Origin: Paraburkholderia polaris
Lineage (GTDB): Bacteria > Pseudomonadota > Gammaproteobacteria > Burkholderiales > Burkholderiaceae
NCBI RefSeq assembly: GCF_012927345.1
Contig: NZ_JABBGJ010000032.1
Location: 1 to 64,000 of the forward strand
Direction: 5' to 3'
Length of the DNA stretch: 64,000 nt
A model generated the notes under the pieces. The model saw only the letters and a program-made list of their open reading frames with translations, made no database searches and was not told where the DNA came from. Shown here piece by piece: positions 55,758 through 64,000 of this stretch. Position numbers and translations under genes: made by a program. Positions within the stretch are counted from its first letter, which is position 1, and each line of letters starts with the position of its first letter.

Positions 55758-57338
55758 ATGTTGAAGCGAATGTTTGCTCGATGCGTGGCTGGGGCGCTGA
55801 TTGCCAGCGCTGCGACGATGGTGTGTGCGCAGGATGCATCCAAGGTGTTACGAATCGTGCCGCAAGCCGATCTGAAGATTCTCGATCCGATCTGGACTAC
55901 GGCATTTATCACGCGCGACCACGGCTACATGATCTACGACACGCTGTTCGGCGTGGACGCCAAGGGCGTGGTGCAACCGGAGATGGTGGACACGTATACG
56001 ACCTCGCCGGACGGCAAGACCTGGACGTTCACGCTGCGCAAGGGGCTTGCGTTCAGCGACGGCAAGCCGGTCACCTCAGCCGACGTTATCGCGTCGATCA
56101 CGCGCTGGGGCAAGCGCGATGTGTTCGGTGAAAGAATGTTCACGGCGCTGCAGTCGTTCGATGCGATCGACGCCAAGTCCTTCCGCATGACCTTCAAACA
56201 ACCCTTTCCGATGGTCCTCGACGCGCTCGGCAAGCCGTCGGGCAGCGCCGCGTTCATCATGCCGAAGCGGGTCGCCGATACGCCGGCGGACCAGCAGATC
56301 TCGGACTACACCGGGTCCGGCCCCTACATCTTCAAGCAGGACGAGTATCGCCCGGGCGCGAAGATTGTGTACATCAAGAACCCGAACTATGTGCCGCGAC
56401 CGGAGCCGGCTTCCGGTACCGCAGGCGGTAAGCATGTCTATGTCGACAGGGTCGAATGGATCGTGCTCAAGGACGCACAGACGCAGGCCAATGCGATTGC
56501 GAACGGTGAAGTGGACATGATCGAATGGATGCCCGCCGAGCAGTACGCCGCGTTCAAGAGCAATCCCAAGCTCGAGCTGGTGAAGCCGACTCCCGCCGGG
56601 CTCTTCGACCTGCACCTGAATCATCTCGTGCCGCCGTTCAACAACCCGAAGATTGCCCAGGCGGCGATCATGGCGATCAACCAGGAAGCGTTGATGCGCG
56701 CCCAACTGGTGAACAAGGATCTGTACCGGACGTGTTCCTCGATTTACCCATGCGATTCGCCGTTGGCGTCGACCGAGACTGCCTATTTCACTGGCAAGCC
56801 CCAGTTCGCGGCGGCCCGCAATCTGCTGAAGGAAGCGGGCTACGATGGCAAGCCGGTGGTATTGATGTATCCGTCTGATTACGCAGTACTCAACAAGTTT
56901 CCGCCGGTCATGGCACAACTGTTGAAGCAGGCCGGCTTCAATGTCGACCTGCAGGCAATGGACTGGTCTACGCTCGTGACGCGCCGTACCAGCAAGGCGC
57001 CGGCCGACAAGGGTGGCTGGAACCTGTTCATTACCGGGTGGGCGCCCGGCGACACGATGAATCCATTGTTCTTCACGCCGCTGACGGGCAATGGGGAAAA
57101 GGGCTGGTTCGGCTGGGCGACTGACGACAAGATCGAGCAGCTCAAGAACGATTACCTTGTCGCCAGCGATCCTGCGCAGCGCAAGAAGATCGCCGCGGCG
57201 ATCCAGCTGGAAACGTACCAGAGCGGGATCCTCGCGCCGTTGGGCGACTTCGATTTCTATTCGGTGATCCGCAAGGGCGTCGTCAGCGGCGTCGTCCCGG
57301 CTCCGGTCAACGTGTTCTGGAACATTCGCAAGAGCTAA
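55758..57338 (+). CDS. dipeptide/oligopeptide ABC transporter substrate-binding protein
   Basis: The product is 526 aa, an SBP_bac_5 (DppA/OppA) family protein. ATG 55758 was chosen because GAGG is six bases upstream; GTG 55734 and ATG 55746 are less supported. The signal peptide is MLKRMFARCVAGALIASAAT, cut near CAQ. The body shows ILDPIWTTAFITRDHGYMIYD (in parts), GKTWTFTLRKGLAFSDGKPV, GSGPYIFKQDEYRPGAKIV and LVPPFNNPKIAQAAIMAIN. It captures peptides or related solutes for the permeases and ATPase encoded next. The sigma-54-like promoter B lies upstream. Confidence 0.92.
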   Translation: MLKRMFARCVAGALIASAATMVCAQDASKVLRIVPQADLKILDPIWTTAFITRDHGYMIYDTLFGVDAKGVVQPEMVDTYTTSPDGKTWTFTLRKGLAFSDGKPVTSADVIASITRWGKRDVFGERMFTALQSFDAIDAKSFRMTFKQPFPMVLDALGKPSGSAAFIMPKRVADTPADQQISDYTGSGPYIFKQDEYRPGAKIVYIKNPNYVPRPEPASGTAGGKHVYVDRVEWIVLKDAQTQANAIANGEVDMIEWMPAEQYAAFKSNPKLELVKPTPAGLFDLHLNHLVPPFNNPKIAQAAIMAINQEALMRAQLVNKDLYRTCSSIYPCDSPLASTETAYFTGKPQFAAARNLLKEAGYDGKPVVLMYPSDYAVLNKFPPVMAQLLKQAGFNVDLQAMDWSTLVTRRTSKAPADKGGWNLFITGWAPGDTMNPLFFTPLTGNGEKGWFGWATDDKIEQLKNDYLVASDPAQRKKIAAAIQLETYQSGILAPLGDFDFYSVIRKGVVSGVVPAPVNVFWNIRKS

Positions 57339-57433
57339 CCCGTGTCGGCGGCTGGCTGTTCGCCGGCTGCCCGCCTTCTCGCAGGGCAACGCGAGCCCAT
57401 CCATCGGTCAACCGGCTTTGGAGCGTAACCGAC

Positions 57434-58375
57434 ATGGCTTTCTTTCTTTTCCGGCGCGTACTGTCGACCGTGCCAGTGCTGGTCATTGTCGCCCTTATCG
57501 TGTTCATGATTCTGCGCCTGACGCCGGGCGATCCGGCTGCGGCGCTGGTCGGTGACAACGGCACTAGTGCGGACATCGCGCGGATCCACGCGAGCCTCGG
57601 GCTCGACCGGCCGCTGCCGGTGCAGTTCGTCAAATGGACCGGGCAGTTGCTGCAGGGCAACCTTGGCGACTCGTACTACATGAAACAGCCGGTAACCCGG
57701 TTGATCGCGCAACGCATCGCACCGACCGTGTCGTTGTCCGCTCTGACACTGGTGATGACGCTCCTGCTCGCGGTGCCGCTCGGCGTGATCGCGGCCTCAC
57801 GGCACGGAGGGTGGCTGGACCGGATGCTGATGGGCGTTTCGGTGATGGGATTCTCGGTGCCGTCGTTCGTGATCGGCTATATCTTCATATGGGCGTTTGC
57901 CTTGCATGCGAAGCTGCTCCCAGTGCAGGGATACGCACCACTGAGCGCGGGTATAGGTCCGTGGCTGACGCACCTGATCCTGCCCGCCATCACGCTGTCC
58001 ATCGTCTACCTTGCGCTGATTGCCCGCGTGACGCGCGCTGCGGTTGCCGAGGCGCTGACCGAAGACTACATCCGCACCGCCCGCGCCAAAGGTATCTCCG
58101 AAGCACGCGTGCTGATTCGCCATGCGCTGGCCAACGCCGCGGTACCGATCGTCACGGTGATCGGCATCGGCGTCGGCTTGCTGATCGGCGGCGTGGTGGT
58201 CACCGAAACCGTCTACGCGATCCCCGGGCTCGGGCAGCTGACGGTCGATGCGGTACTGGCGCGCGACTTCCCGCTGGTACAAGGCATCACGCTGTTCTTT
58301 TCCTTTGTTTACGTGCTTATCAACCTGCTGGTCGACATGAGCTATCTGCTGCTCGACCCGCGTATCCGCTATTGA
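57434..58375 (+). CDS. peptide ABC transporter permease, DppB type
   Basis: The product is 313 aa with six membrane helices. The DppB-type start FLFRRVLSTVPVLVIVALIV is followed by LRLTPGDPAAALVGDN and the extracytoplasmic segment of this subunit. The coupling loop reads RAAVAEALTEDYIRTARAKG and SEARVLIRHALANAAVPIV, with TYxRxARAxG-like residues. It forms a heterodimer with the DppC-type subunit encoded next. GGAG lies ten bases before the ATG. Confidence 0.92.
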   Translation: MAFFLFRRVLSTVPVLVIVALIVFMILRLTPGDPAAALVGDNGTSADIARIHASLGLDRPLPVQFVKWTGQLLQGNLGDSYYMKQPVTRLIAQRIAPTVSLSALTLVMTLLLAVPLGVIAASRHGGWLDRMLMGVSVMGFSVPSFVIGYIFIWAFALHAKLLPVQGYAPLSAGIGPWLTHLILPAITLSIVYLALIARVTRAAVAEALTEDYIRTARAKGISEARVLIRHALANAAVPIVTVIGIGVGLLIGGVVVTETVYAIPGLGQLTVDAVLARDFPLVQGITLFFSFVYVLINLLVDMSYLLLDPRIRY

Positions 58376-58393
58376 GTGAAAGGACGATTGGAC

Positions 58394-59356
58394 ATGAGCG
58401 ACGATCACGATCCGATGACCCTTGCCGCGCCGGGCGTCATTCTTGCCAACCTGGAGGCGGCGCCGGCCATCCGCTCGCGCACACCGCTGTGGCGCCGCGT
58501 GCTGCGGAACTGGTCGGTGCGCCTGGGATGCGGCGCACTGCTGCTTCTGATCTTCGTAGCCGTCGCCGCACCGTGGCTTGGCACAATCGACCCGACCGCA
58601 ATGGATCCCGCGAGCGCCAACCTCTTGCCGGGCGTGACGGCCGAATTCAGTGATCTGTCAGGCGCGACGTTCCAGCACTTCTTCCTGATGGGCACCGACA
58701 GTCTTGGCCGGGATACCTGGAGCCGGGTCGTCTATGGTGCGCGCGTGTCCTTGTCGGTCGGCATCACGGTGGCACTGCTGGCGCTCACCTTCGGCGCGCT
58801 GGTCGGCGTGGCGGCGGGGTATTTTCGCCGCCTCGACGACGTCATCATGCGCGCCATGGACAGCTTGATGGCGATTCCCAGCATCCTGTTCGCGATTACG
58901 CTGATGGCGCTCTGGCGGCCGACGCTGGTCACGGTGATCGTCGCGATCACGATTCCTGAAATTCCGCGTGTCGCGCGGTTGGTGCGCTCGATCGTGCTGA
59001 CCATTCGCGAGGAACCCTACGTCGAGGCCGCCATTTCCTTGGCCACGCCGACCGTCAAGATTCTGTGGCGTCATATTCTGCCGAATGCAATCGCACCGCT
59101 GATCGTGCAGGGAACTTACGTGTGTGCATCTGCCATCCTGGTGGAAGCGATCCTGTCGTTTCTCGGGGTCGGCTTGCCGCCGGATATTCCGACCTGGGGC
59201 AACGTCATGGCCGACGGCCGCATGCAGTTCAACCAGTTTCCTCAGACCGTGCTGTTCCCGGGCGTTTTCCTGGCGCTGACGGTGCTGGCGGTCAACATTC
59301 TGGGCGACGGATTGCGCGACACGCTCGATCCGAAATTCAACAAACGGGGGGGCTGA
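58394..59356 (+). CDS. peptide ABC transporter permease, DppC type
   Basis: The product is 320 aa from ATG 58394 (GTG 58376 would add six residues). An N-terminal helix (LGCGALLLLIFVAVAAPWLG) precedes the family motif FLMGTDSLGRDTWSRVVYGA, then five more helices. The coupling loop is RSIVLTIREEPYVEAAISLA. The typical ending GDGLRDTLDPKF is complete. It lies 18 bases after the DppB-type gene and four bases before the ATPase gene. Confidence 0.92.
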   Translation: MSDDHDPMTLAAPGVILANLEAAPAIRSRTPLWRRVLRNWSVRLGCGALLLLIFVAVAAPWLGTIDPTAMDPASANLLPGVTAEFSDLSGATFQHFFLMGTDSLGRDTWSRVVYGARVSLSVGITVALLALTFGALVGVAAGYFRRLDDVIMRAMDSLMAIPSILFAITLMALWRPTLVTVIVAITIPEIPRVARLVRSIVLTIREEPYVEAAISLATPTVKILWRHILPNAIAPLIVQGTYVCASAILVEAILSFLGVGLPPDIPTWGNVMADGRMQFNQFPQTVLFPGVFLALTVLAVNILGDGLRDTLDPKFNKRGG

Positions 59357-59360
59357 CGCG

Positions 59361-61019
59361 ATGCGCGACTTCGACTTCAAAGCGGCAACACCCGGCGGTG
59401 CCGGGCCGGCCACAACCGTCCTCGCCGTGAATAACCTGACCATTTCTCTGCCGGCCGGTGCCGACCGTCCCCATGCGATCCGGCATGTCTCGCTCGACGT
59501 GCGGCAGGGGGAGATTGTCTGCCTGCTGGGCGAGTCGGGCTCGGGCAAATCGGTGATCGCGCAGGCAGTAATGGGCTTGCTGCCGGCGTCGCTCAAGGCG
59601 GTGGATGGCGGCATCGAACTGCTTGGCGAAGACGTGCTGACAGCAAGTCCGGAGCGCATCCGCCAATTGCGCGGCGAAAAAATGGCGATGGTTTTCCAGG
59701 AGCCGATGACGGCCCTCAATCCGATCATGACGTGCGGCGCGCAGGTCGACGAGATGCTGGCACAGCATAGCCGTGCCGGCGTCGGCGAGAGGCGCCGGCG
59801 CATTCTCGAGATCTTCGCCCACGTCAGGCTACCGGAACCGGAGCGTATTTACGCGTCTTATCCGCATCAGTTGTCGGGCGGGCAGCGACAGCGCATCGTG
59901 ATTGCCATGGCGCTGATTCTGAAGCCGTCGCTGCTGATCTGCGACGAGCCCACCACGGCGCTCGACGTCACGACCCAGGCCGAGATTCTCAAGCTGATTC
60001 GTGAATTGCAGACTGAGAGCGGAACCGCCGTGCTGTTCATCACCCACGATTTCGGCGTTGTCGCCGAGATTGCGGATCGTGTCGTGGTGTTGCGCCTGGG
60101 CGACATGGTCGAGCAGGGCGACAAGTTGCAGGTGTTGCAGCAGCCGCGCGAGCCGTATACCCGAATGTTGCTGGCAGCCGTCCCCGCGCTGGTGCCGCGC
60201 ACGCGCGCCCCGGTGGAGAAAGCCTATCCGCTGCTCGACGCGCGCGGGATCGGGAAGACCTATGTGACGGGTTCCTGGCCGGGCCGCAAGCGCAAGGTGC
60301 AGGCGGCCAGTGATGTCTCGCTGATGGTGCATCCGGGCGAAACGGTCGGAATCGTCGGCGAGTCCGGTTCGGGAAAATCGACTGTCGCGCGCTGCATTGC
60401 GCGGCTGATCGAGCCGAGCGCCGGCGATATTTTCGCCGACGGCCGATCGGTGGCCAAAGCGCGCGGCCGCGCGCTATATCCGTTCCGGCGCGGCGTACAG
60501 GTTGTATTCCAGGATCCTTACCGGTCGCTGGATCCGCGCCAGACAGTGGGCGCCTCGATCGTCGAAGGGCCGTTGAATTTCGGCGTGCCATACGCTCAAG
60601 CGTGGCAACGCGCCGAAGAACTGATGACGCTGGTACGGCTCAGGCCTGATGCGCTGACTCGCTACCCTAGCGAATTCTCCGGCGGCCAGCGGCAACGCAT
60701 TTCGATCGCACGGGCGCTGGCATGCGAGCCCAAAGTATTGATTGCCGACGAGGCGGTGTCCGCTCTCGACGTCTCGGTCCAGGCGCAAATTCTCGAACTA
60801 CTGGATGAGATTCAGCAGCGGCTGCGGATCGGCATTCTGTTCATCACACACGATCTGCGGGTGGCCAGCCAGATCTGCGATCGGGTCATCGTGATGCGGC
60901 GAGGCGAAATTGTCGAGGAAGGGGCGATCCAGGACGTGTTCCTCGCGCCGCGCCACGAATATACGCAGGCCTTGCTGGCGGCGGCGCCAGGGCGAGGCTT
61001 TGCGTTCGGCGCCGCTTGA
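59361..61019 (+). CDS. fused peptide ABC transporter ATPase (DppD-DppF type)
   Basis: The product is 552 aa with two complete ATPase domains in one chain. Domain 1: Walker A GESGSGKS 57-64, signature LSGGQRQR 171-178, Walker B LLICDEP 191-197. Domain 2: Walker A GESGSGKS 333-340, signature FSGGQRQR 439-446, Walker B VLIADEA 459-465. The domains correspond to separate DppD and DppF proteins; such fusions occur in gsiA-like glutathione/peptide importers. The Cys-containing C-terminal iron-sulfur motif of some Dpp ATPases is not apparent. No strong ribosome site, but the gene starts four bases after dppC, implying coupling. Confidence 0.92.
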   Translation: MRDFDFKAATPGGAGPATTVLAVNNLTISLPAGADRPHAIRHVSLDVRQGEIVCLLGESGSGKSVIAQAVMGLLPASLKAVDGGIELLGEDVLTASPERIRQLRGEKMAMVFQEPMTALNPIMTCGAQVDEMLAQHSRAGVGERRRRILEIFAHVRLPEPERIYASYPHQLSGGQRQRIVIAMALILKPSLLICDEPTTALDVTTQAEILKLIRELQTESGTAVLFITHDFGVVAEIADRVVVLRLGDMVEQGDKLQVLQQPREPYTRMLLAAVPALVPRTRAPVEKAYPLLDARGIGKTYVTGSWPGRKRKVQAASDVSLMVHPGETVGIVGESGSGKSTVARCIARLIEPSAGDIFADGRSVAKARGRALYPFRRGVQVVFQDPYRSLDPRQTVGASIVEGPLNFGVPYAQAWQRAEELMTLVRLRPDALTRYPSEFSGGQRQRISIARALACEPKVLIADEAVSALDVSVQAQILELLDEIQQRLRIGILFITHDLRVASQICDRVIVMRRGEIVEEGAIQDVFLAPRHEYTQALLAAAPGRGFAFGAA

Positions 61020-61107
61020 TACGGTCCCTCTATTCATGGTGAATTCCCAAGTTTCCGTTCAGTCATGGCGATGAGCCGATACCGTCGATATTTTCAAAGA
61101 GACAGCG

Positions 61108-62619
61108 ATGCACACTCCTAAGCGAATCGTCTTCTGTGGCTTCCAGCACGAGACGAATACCTTCGCACCGACTCAAGCGGACCTGCTCGCCTTCGAGCAC
61201 GGAGGCGGCTGGCCAGGACTCGTAAGCGGCGATGCGGTATTCGAAGCGATTGCAGGTAGAAATATCCCCGCCGCTGGTTTTATCGATGCAGCACGAAGCG
61301 CCGGCCATACGCTGCTGCCAACCGTGTGGTGCGCGGCCAGCCCGTCTGCGCACGTCACCGAAGCAGCCTACGAACATATAGCCGGCGAGATTCTGGCTGG
61401 GGTCGAGGCAGCGCTACCCGTCGACGCGGTCTACCTGGACCTGCATGGCGCGATGGTCACGACTCACTTCGACGATGGCGAGGGCGAACTGCTGCGACGC
61501 GTACGCGCGCTCGTTGGTGATGCTGTGCCGGTGGTCGGCAGCCTCGATCTGCACGCCAACGTGACCGCGCAGATGCTCGACAGAGCAGACGCACTGGTCG
61601 CATACCGTACCTATCCGCACGTCGACATGGCGCGCACCGGGAAGCGCGCATTCGCGCTCCTTGAAAAGCGCTGGTCAAGCGGATCGCGTGCTGCGCTCGC
61701 GATCCGCCGGTTGCCGTTCCTCGTGCCGATCTGCTGGCAGTGCACGGACATGCAGCCGGCCGCGCGCCTCTATGCGCTACTCGAGGAGATCGAAGCGGCG
61801 GATAGTGCCGACCTGTCGTTCGCGACCGGCTTTCCGGCGGCCGACTTTTCCGAATGCTCGCCGGTGATCTGGGCTTATGCGAACGATTCCGCCGTTGCCG
61901 AAGCGGCGGTCGACGAGTTGGCGCGGGCGGCGAACGACGCTGAAGCTGAATTCGCCGGCACCCTGTATTCACCCGACGATGCGGTCCGTTACGCGATCGA
62001 ACAGAGCCGCGCCGGCAGGCGCCCGATCGTCGTCGCAGACGGACAGGACAATCCGGGTGCCGGCGCGAATTCGGACACCACCGGCGTGCTCCGCGCCCTG
62101 ATCAGACAGGACGCTCAGCAGGCTGCGATCGGCCTCATCGTTGATCCGGCGGCCGCCGAAGCGATTCACGAGCGGCAGGTCGGCGAGACGATCCGGCTGT
62201 CGCTCGGTGGTCATTCCGGCATCCCCGGCGACGCGCCTTACGAAGACGAGTTCCTGATTGAAGCGATCTCGGACGGCAAGATCGACGCGACCGGCCCGTA
62301 CTACGCCGGCTTTCACCTGGATGTCGGGCCGGCCGCCTGCCTGAGACACGGCGGCGTGCGAATCGTAGTGGCTTCGTTCAAGGTGCAGATGGCCGACCAG
62401 GCGCTGTTTCGCCTCGTCGGCATCGAGCCCGCCACGCAGGCGATCCTGGTCGTCAAGAGCGCGGTGCATTTCCGCGCCGACTTCGCACCGATCGCAGCCG
62501 AGATTATCGTCTGCGCCGCGCCCGGTTCAATGCCCATGCGGCTTGAGCAACTGCCGTGGAGCAAGCTTCCTGTGGGGATGCGACTTGGCGCCAAGGGGCA
62601 AGCTTTCGAGCCGGGTTGA
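61108..62619 (+). CDS. M81-family metallopeptidase (MlrC-like)
   Basis: The product is 503 aa. The M81 domain starts directly (RIVFCGFQHETNTFAPT, with FxHETNTF typical of the family). Zinc-ligand segments are YLDLHGAMVT (109-118), SLDLHANVT (145-153) and AYRTYPHVDMARTG. The C-terminal MlrC domain begins at about 305 (PIVVADGQDNPGAGANSDTT). The characterised member MlrC hydrolyses linear microcystin/nodularin peptides containing D-amino acids; others are assigned as peptidases or amidohydrolases. It follows the Dpp-type importer by 88 bases, so it probably cleaves an imported peptide or amide. GAGA precedes the ATG. Confidence 0.9.
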   Translation: MHTPKRIVFCGFQHETNTFAPTQADLLAFEHGGGWPGLVSGDAVFEAIAGRNIPAAGFIDAARSAGHTLLPTVWCAASPSAHVTEAAYEHIAGEILAGVEAALPVDAVYLDLHGAMVTTHFDDGEGELLRRVRALVGDAVPVVGSLDLHANVTAQMLDRADALVAYRTYPHVDMARTGKRAFALLEKRWSSGSRAALAIRRLPFLVPICWQCTDMQPAARLYALLEEIEAADSADLSFATGFPAADFSECSPVIWAYANDSAVAEAAVDELARAANDAEAEFAGTLYSPDDAVRYAIEQSRAGRRPIVVADGQDNPGAGANSDTTGVLRALIRQDAQQAAIGLIVDPAAAEAIHERQVGETIRLSLGGHSGIPGDAPYEDEFLIEAISDGKIDATGPYYAGFHLDVGPAACLRHGGVRIVVASFKVQMADQALFRLVGIEPATQAILVVKSAVHFRADFAPIAAEIIVCAAPGSMPMRLEQLPWSKLPVGMRLGAKGQAFEPG

Positions 62620-62762
62620 CGGCCTCGGCGGGTGGCTGATTTGCGCATTCACAGGAGCGCCCGACGAGGTTATCCCGGCACGAAGCAATGCGGTGACGAA
62701 GCAACGGCGATAGGCATCCGGAAGGAGCCGATCGCGACAACGAGTAAAGGAATAGGGCAAGT

Positions 62763-64000
62763 ATGGACAACTCTCTGGTTTCGCTCTCCGCGGACGCGGC
62801 GCGGCGTCTGATAGGTAGCCGGCAGGTGTCGCCTGTCGAATTGCTGGAGGCATGCATCGCGCGGATCGAAGCGCTGAACCCCGCTGTCAATGCGATCGCT
62901 GCGACCTGCTTCGAGCGTGCGCGCACCGAGGCGAAGCGCGCGGAGGTGGCCGTATTGCGCGGTGAGCCCCTAGGCTTGCTGCATGGCCTGCCGCTTGGCG
63001 TGAAAGATCTCGAGGAGACGGCAGGCCTGCTCACCACGTATGGCTCGCCGCTGTTTCGCTCGAACGTGCCGCAGCGCGATAGCGTGATGGTGGCCCGCTT
63101 GCGCGCTGCGGGCGCGATCGTCGCGGCGAAGACCAATGTGCCGGAAATGGGCGCGGGCGCCAACACCCGTAATGTCGTGTGGGGCGCGACCGGCAATCCC
63201 TTCAATCCGATGTTGAACGCTGGCGGTTCCTCGGGCGGTTCGGCCGCCGCGCTCGCCACCGATATGCTGCCGCTTTGTACCGGCACCGACATGGGCGGTT
63301 CGTTGCGCATCCCCGCGGCGCTGTGCGGCGTGGTTGGCTTCCGGCCTTCGCCTGGACTGGTGCCGAACGACAGCAAACCGCTTGGCTGGACGCCGATCTC
63401 GGTGATCGGCCCGATGGGGCGCGATATCGCCGACATTCGCCTGCTGCTGACGGCGAGTGTCGGTCTCGACGCTAGCGACCCGTTGGGCGAGGATGCTGAT
63501 CCTTCCGCCTTCGCACAGCGTGCACAGGTCGACCTCAGCACGCTGCGCGTCGCCTATACGGAGGACTTCGGCGTCTGCGAGGTCGACGAGGCGCTGCGCT
63601 CAACCTTCCGAGCCAAGATTGCCGAGCTGTCCCGCTACGTGAAGGTCTGCGAGCCGCTCGAGATCGATGTGGGTGAAATCGACCGCTGCTTCGATGTGAT
63701 CCGCGCGCAGAACTTCGTCGCCGGTTTTCAGGATGCCTATCAGCGCGATCCCGCTTCGCTCGGGCCGAACACGCGAAGCAACTACGAAATGGGGCAAACA
63801 ATGTCCCTCGCAGACGTGGTCTGGGCGCATGCCGAACAGACCCGCCTGTTTCGCCGTTTCCAGGAAAAGTTCCAGGATTACGATCTGATCATCTCGCCGA
63901 CCTCACCAATTTCGCCCTTTCCATGGGCGCAAACTTATCTGGCCGAGATCAACGGGCGGCCGCTCGCGAACTATTACCGCTGGCTGGCGCTTACCTATGT
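62763..64000 (+). CDS. amidase-signature hydrolase, C-terminus beyond window
   Basis: An open frame from ATG 62763 runs to the right edge (412 codons). Catalytic residues of the amidase-signature family are visible: Lys81 (PLGVKDLEET), the loop NAGGSSGGSAAALATDM (152-168) and the nucleophile Ser180 in GTDMGGSLRIPAALCG. GAGANTRNVVWGATGNPFNP is typical of family members acting on peptide or acyl amides. AGGGC lies close upstream. It lies 143 bases after the M81 peptidase gene and probably belongs to the Dpp-type operon. It is not closely similar to the amidase at 49851. Confidence 0.9.
   Translation, partial: MDNSLVSLSADAARRLIGSRQVSPVELLEACIARIEALNPAVNAIAATCFERARTEAKRAEVAVLRGEPLGLLHGLPLGVKDLEETAGLLTTYGSPLFRSNVPQRDSVMVARLRAAGAIVAAKTNVPEMGAGANTRNVVWGATGNPFNPMLNAGGSSGGSAAALATDMLPLCTGTDMGGSLRIPAALCGVVGFRPSPGLVPNDSKPLGWTPISVIGPMGRDIADIRLLLTASVGLDASDPLGEDADPSAFAQRAQVDLSTLRVAYTEDFGVCEVDEALRSTFRAKIAELSRYVKVCEPLEIDVGEIDRCFDVIRAQNFVAGFQDAYQRDPASLGPNTRSNYEMGQTMSLADVVWAHAEQTRLFRRFQEKFQDYDLIISPTSPISPFPWAQTYLAEINGRPLANYYRWLALTY

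Noticed and set aside
56076..57404. 442-codon minus-strand frame over the peptide-binding-protein gene
   Set aside because: Antisense shadow, rich in Arg/His/Leu without motifs.
62675..62700. Third sigma-54 promoter before the last amidase gene
   Set aside because: GGCACGAAGCAATGC has eleven instead of ten bases between GG and GC and there is no upstream 34-bp element.

Overview
The window is high-GC, densely packed bacterial DNA. Several features point to a Paraburkholderia/Burkholderia chromosome: an Hfq2-type Hfq with a long glycine-rich tail, many MFS and LysR/LacI/GntR/AraC genes, Burkholderia-like small proteins, and a complete set of sugar-acid, fatty-acid and amino-acid catabolic modules. 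No rRNA, tRNA, CRISPR array, prophage or plasmid functions were seen. A transposase fragment at the left edge is the only mobile-element trace.

Layout. (1) 0-4.4 kb: a cut IS transposase, two small Burkholderia-type proteins, hfq2, a tiny exported protein, an ECF sigma/anti-sigma pair and a secreted His/Gly-rich protein. (2) 4.4-7.6 kb: a vanillyl-alcohol/eugenol-oxidase-like flavoprotein, a small Tat-type exported protein and a DUF1571 protein. (3) 7.6-17.3 kb: a fatty-acid module on the minus strand, tetR - fadE - fabG4-like - maoC-like - thiolase - fadD. The tetR promoter carries an 18-bp palindrome. (4) 17.7-21.3 kb: an SHS-type MFS carrier, a MAPEG protein and a ClC chloride channel. (5) 21.4-41 kb: a sugar-acid (aldarate/uronate/aldonate) island. 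It holds a metallo-beta-lactamase-fold lactonase, a LacI regulator, glcB, glcG, an SMP-30 lactonase, a GarD/UxaA dehydratase, three MFS carriers in a row, a DapA-family lyase, a 2-hydroxyacid dehydrogenase, an IlvD/Edd dehydratase, a GntR regulator, uronate dehydrogenase, an FAH-family hydrolase and an AraC regulator. Four LacI-type operators mark the first half, and a 22-bp palindrome marks the second. (6) 41-64 kb: a LysR regulator and an amidohydrolase, then a D-amino-acid/amide/peptide scavenging island: DSD1-like PLP enzyme, D-glutamate-cyclase-like protein, two MFS carriers, gamma-glutamyltransferase, amidase, a nitrate/taurine-type ABC importer, asparaginase, a Dpp-type peptide importer, an M81 (MlrC-like) peptidase and a second amidase cut by the right edge.

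How the parts work together. The LacI operators sit at both ends of the lacI-glcB-SMP-30 block and probably co-regulate lactone hydrolysis, glyoxylate assimilation (malate synthase G) and aldarate dehydration. Uronate dehydrogenase, the lactonases and the GarD-type dehydratase make a plausible oxidative hexuronate route. IlvD plus a DapA-type lyase makes a plausible aldonate route that could feed GlcB and GhrB through glyoxylate. In the right-hand island, two homologous ~175-bp control regions, each with a sigma-54-like -24/-12 element and an upstream 34-bp element at nearly identical distance, stand in front of the two ABC importer operons. This suggests shared, enhancer-dependent (possibly nitrogen-responsive) control of amide and peptide uptake. 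It is the most striking regulatory signal in the window.
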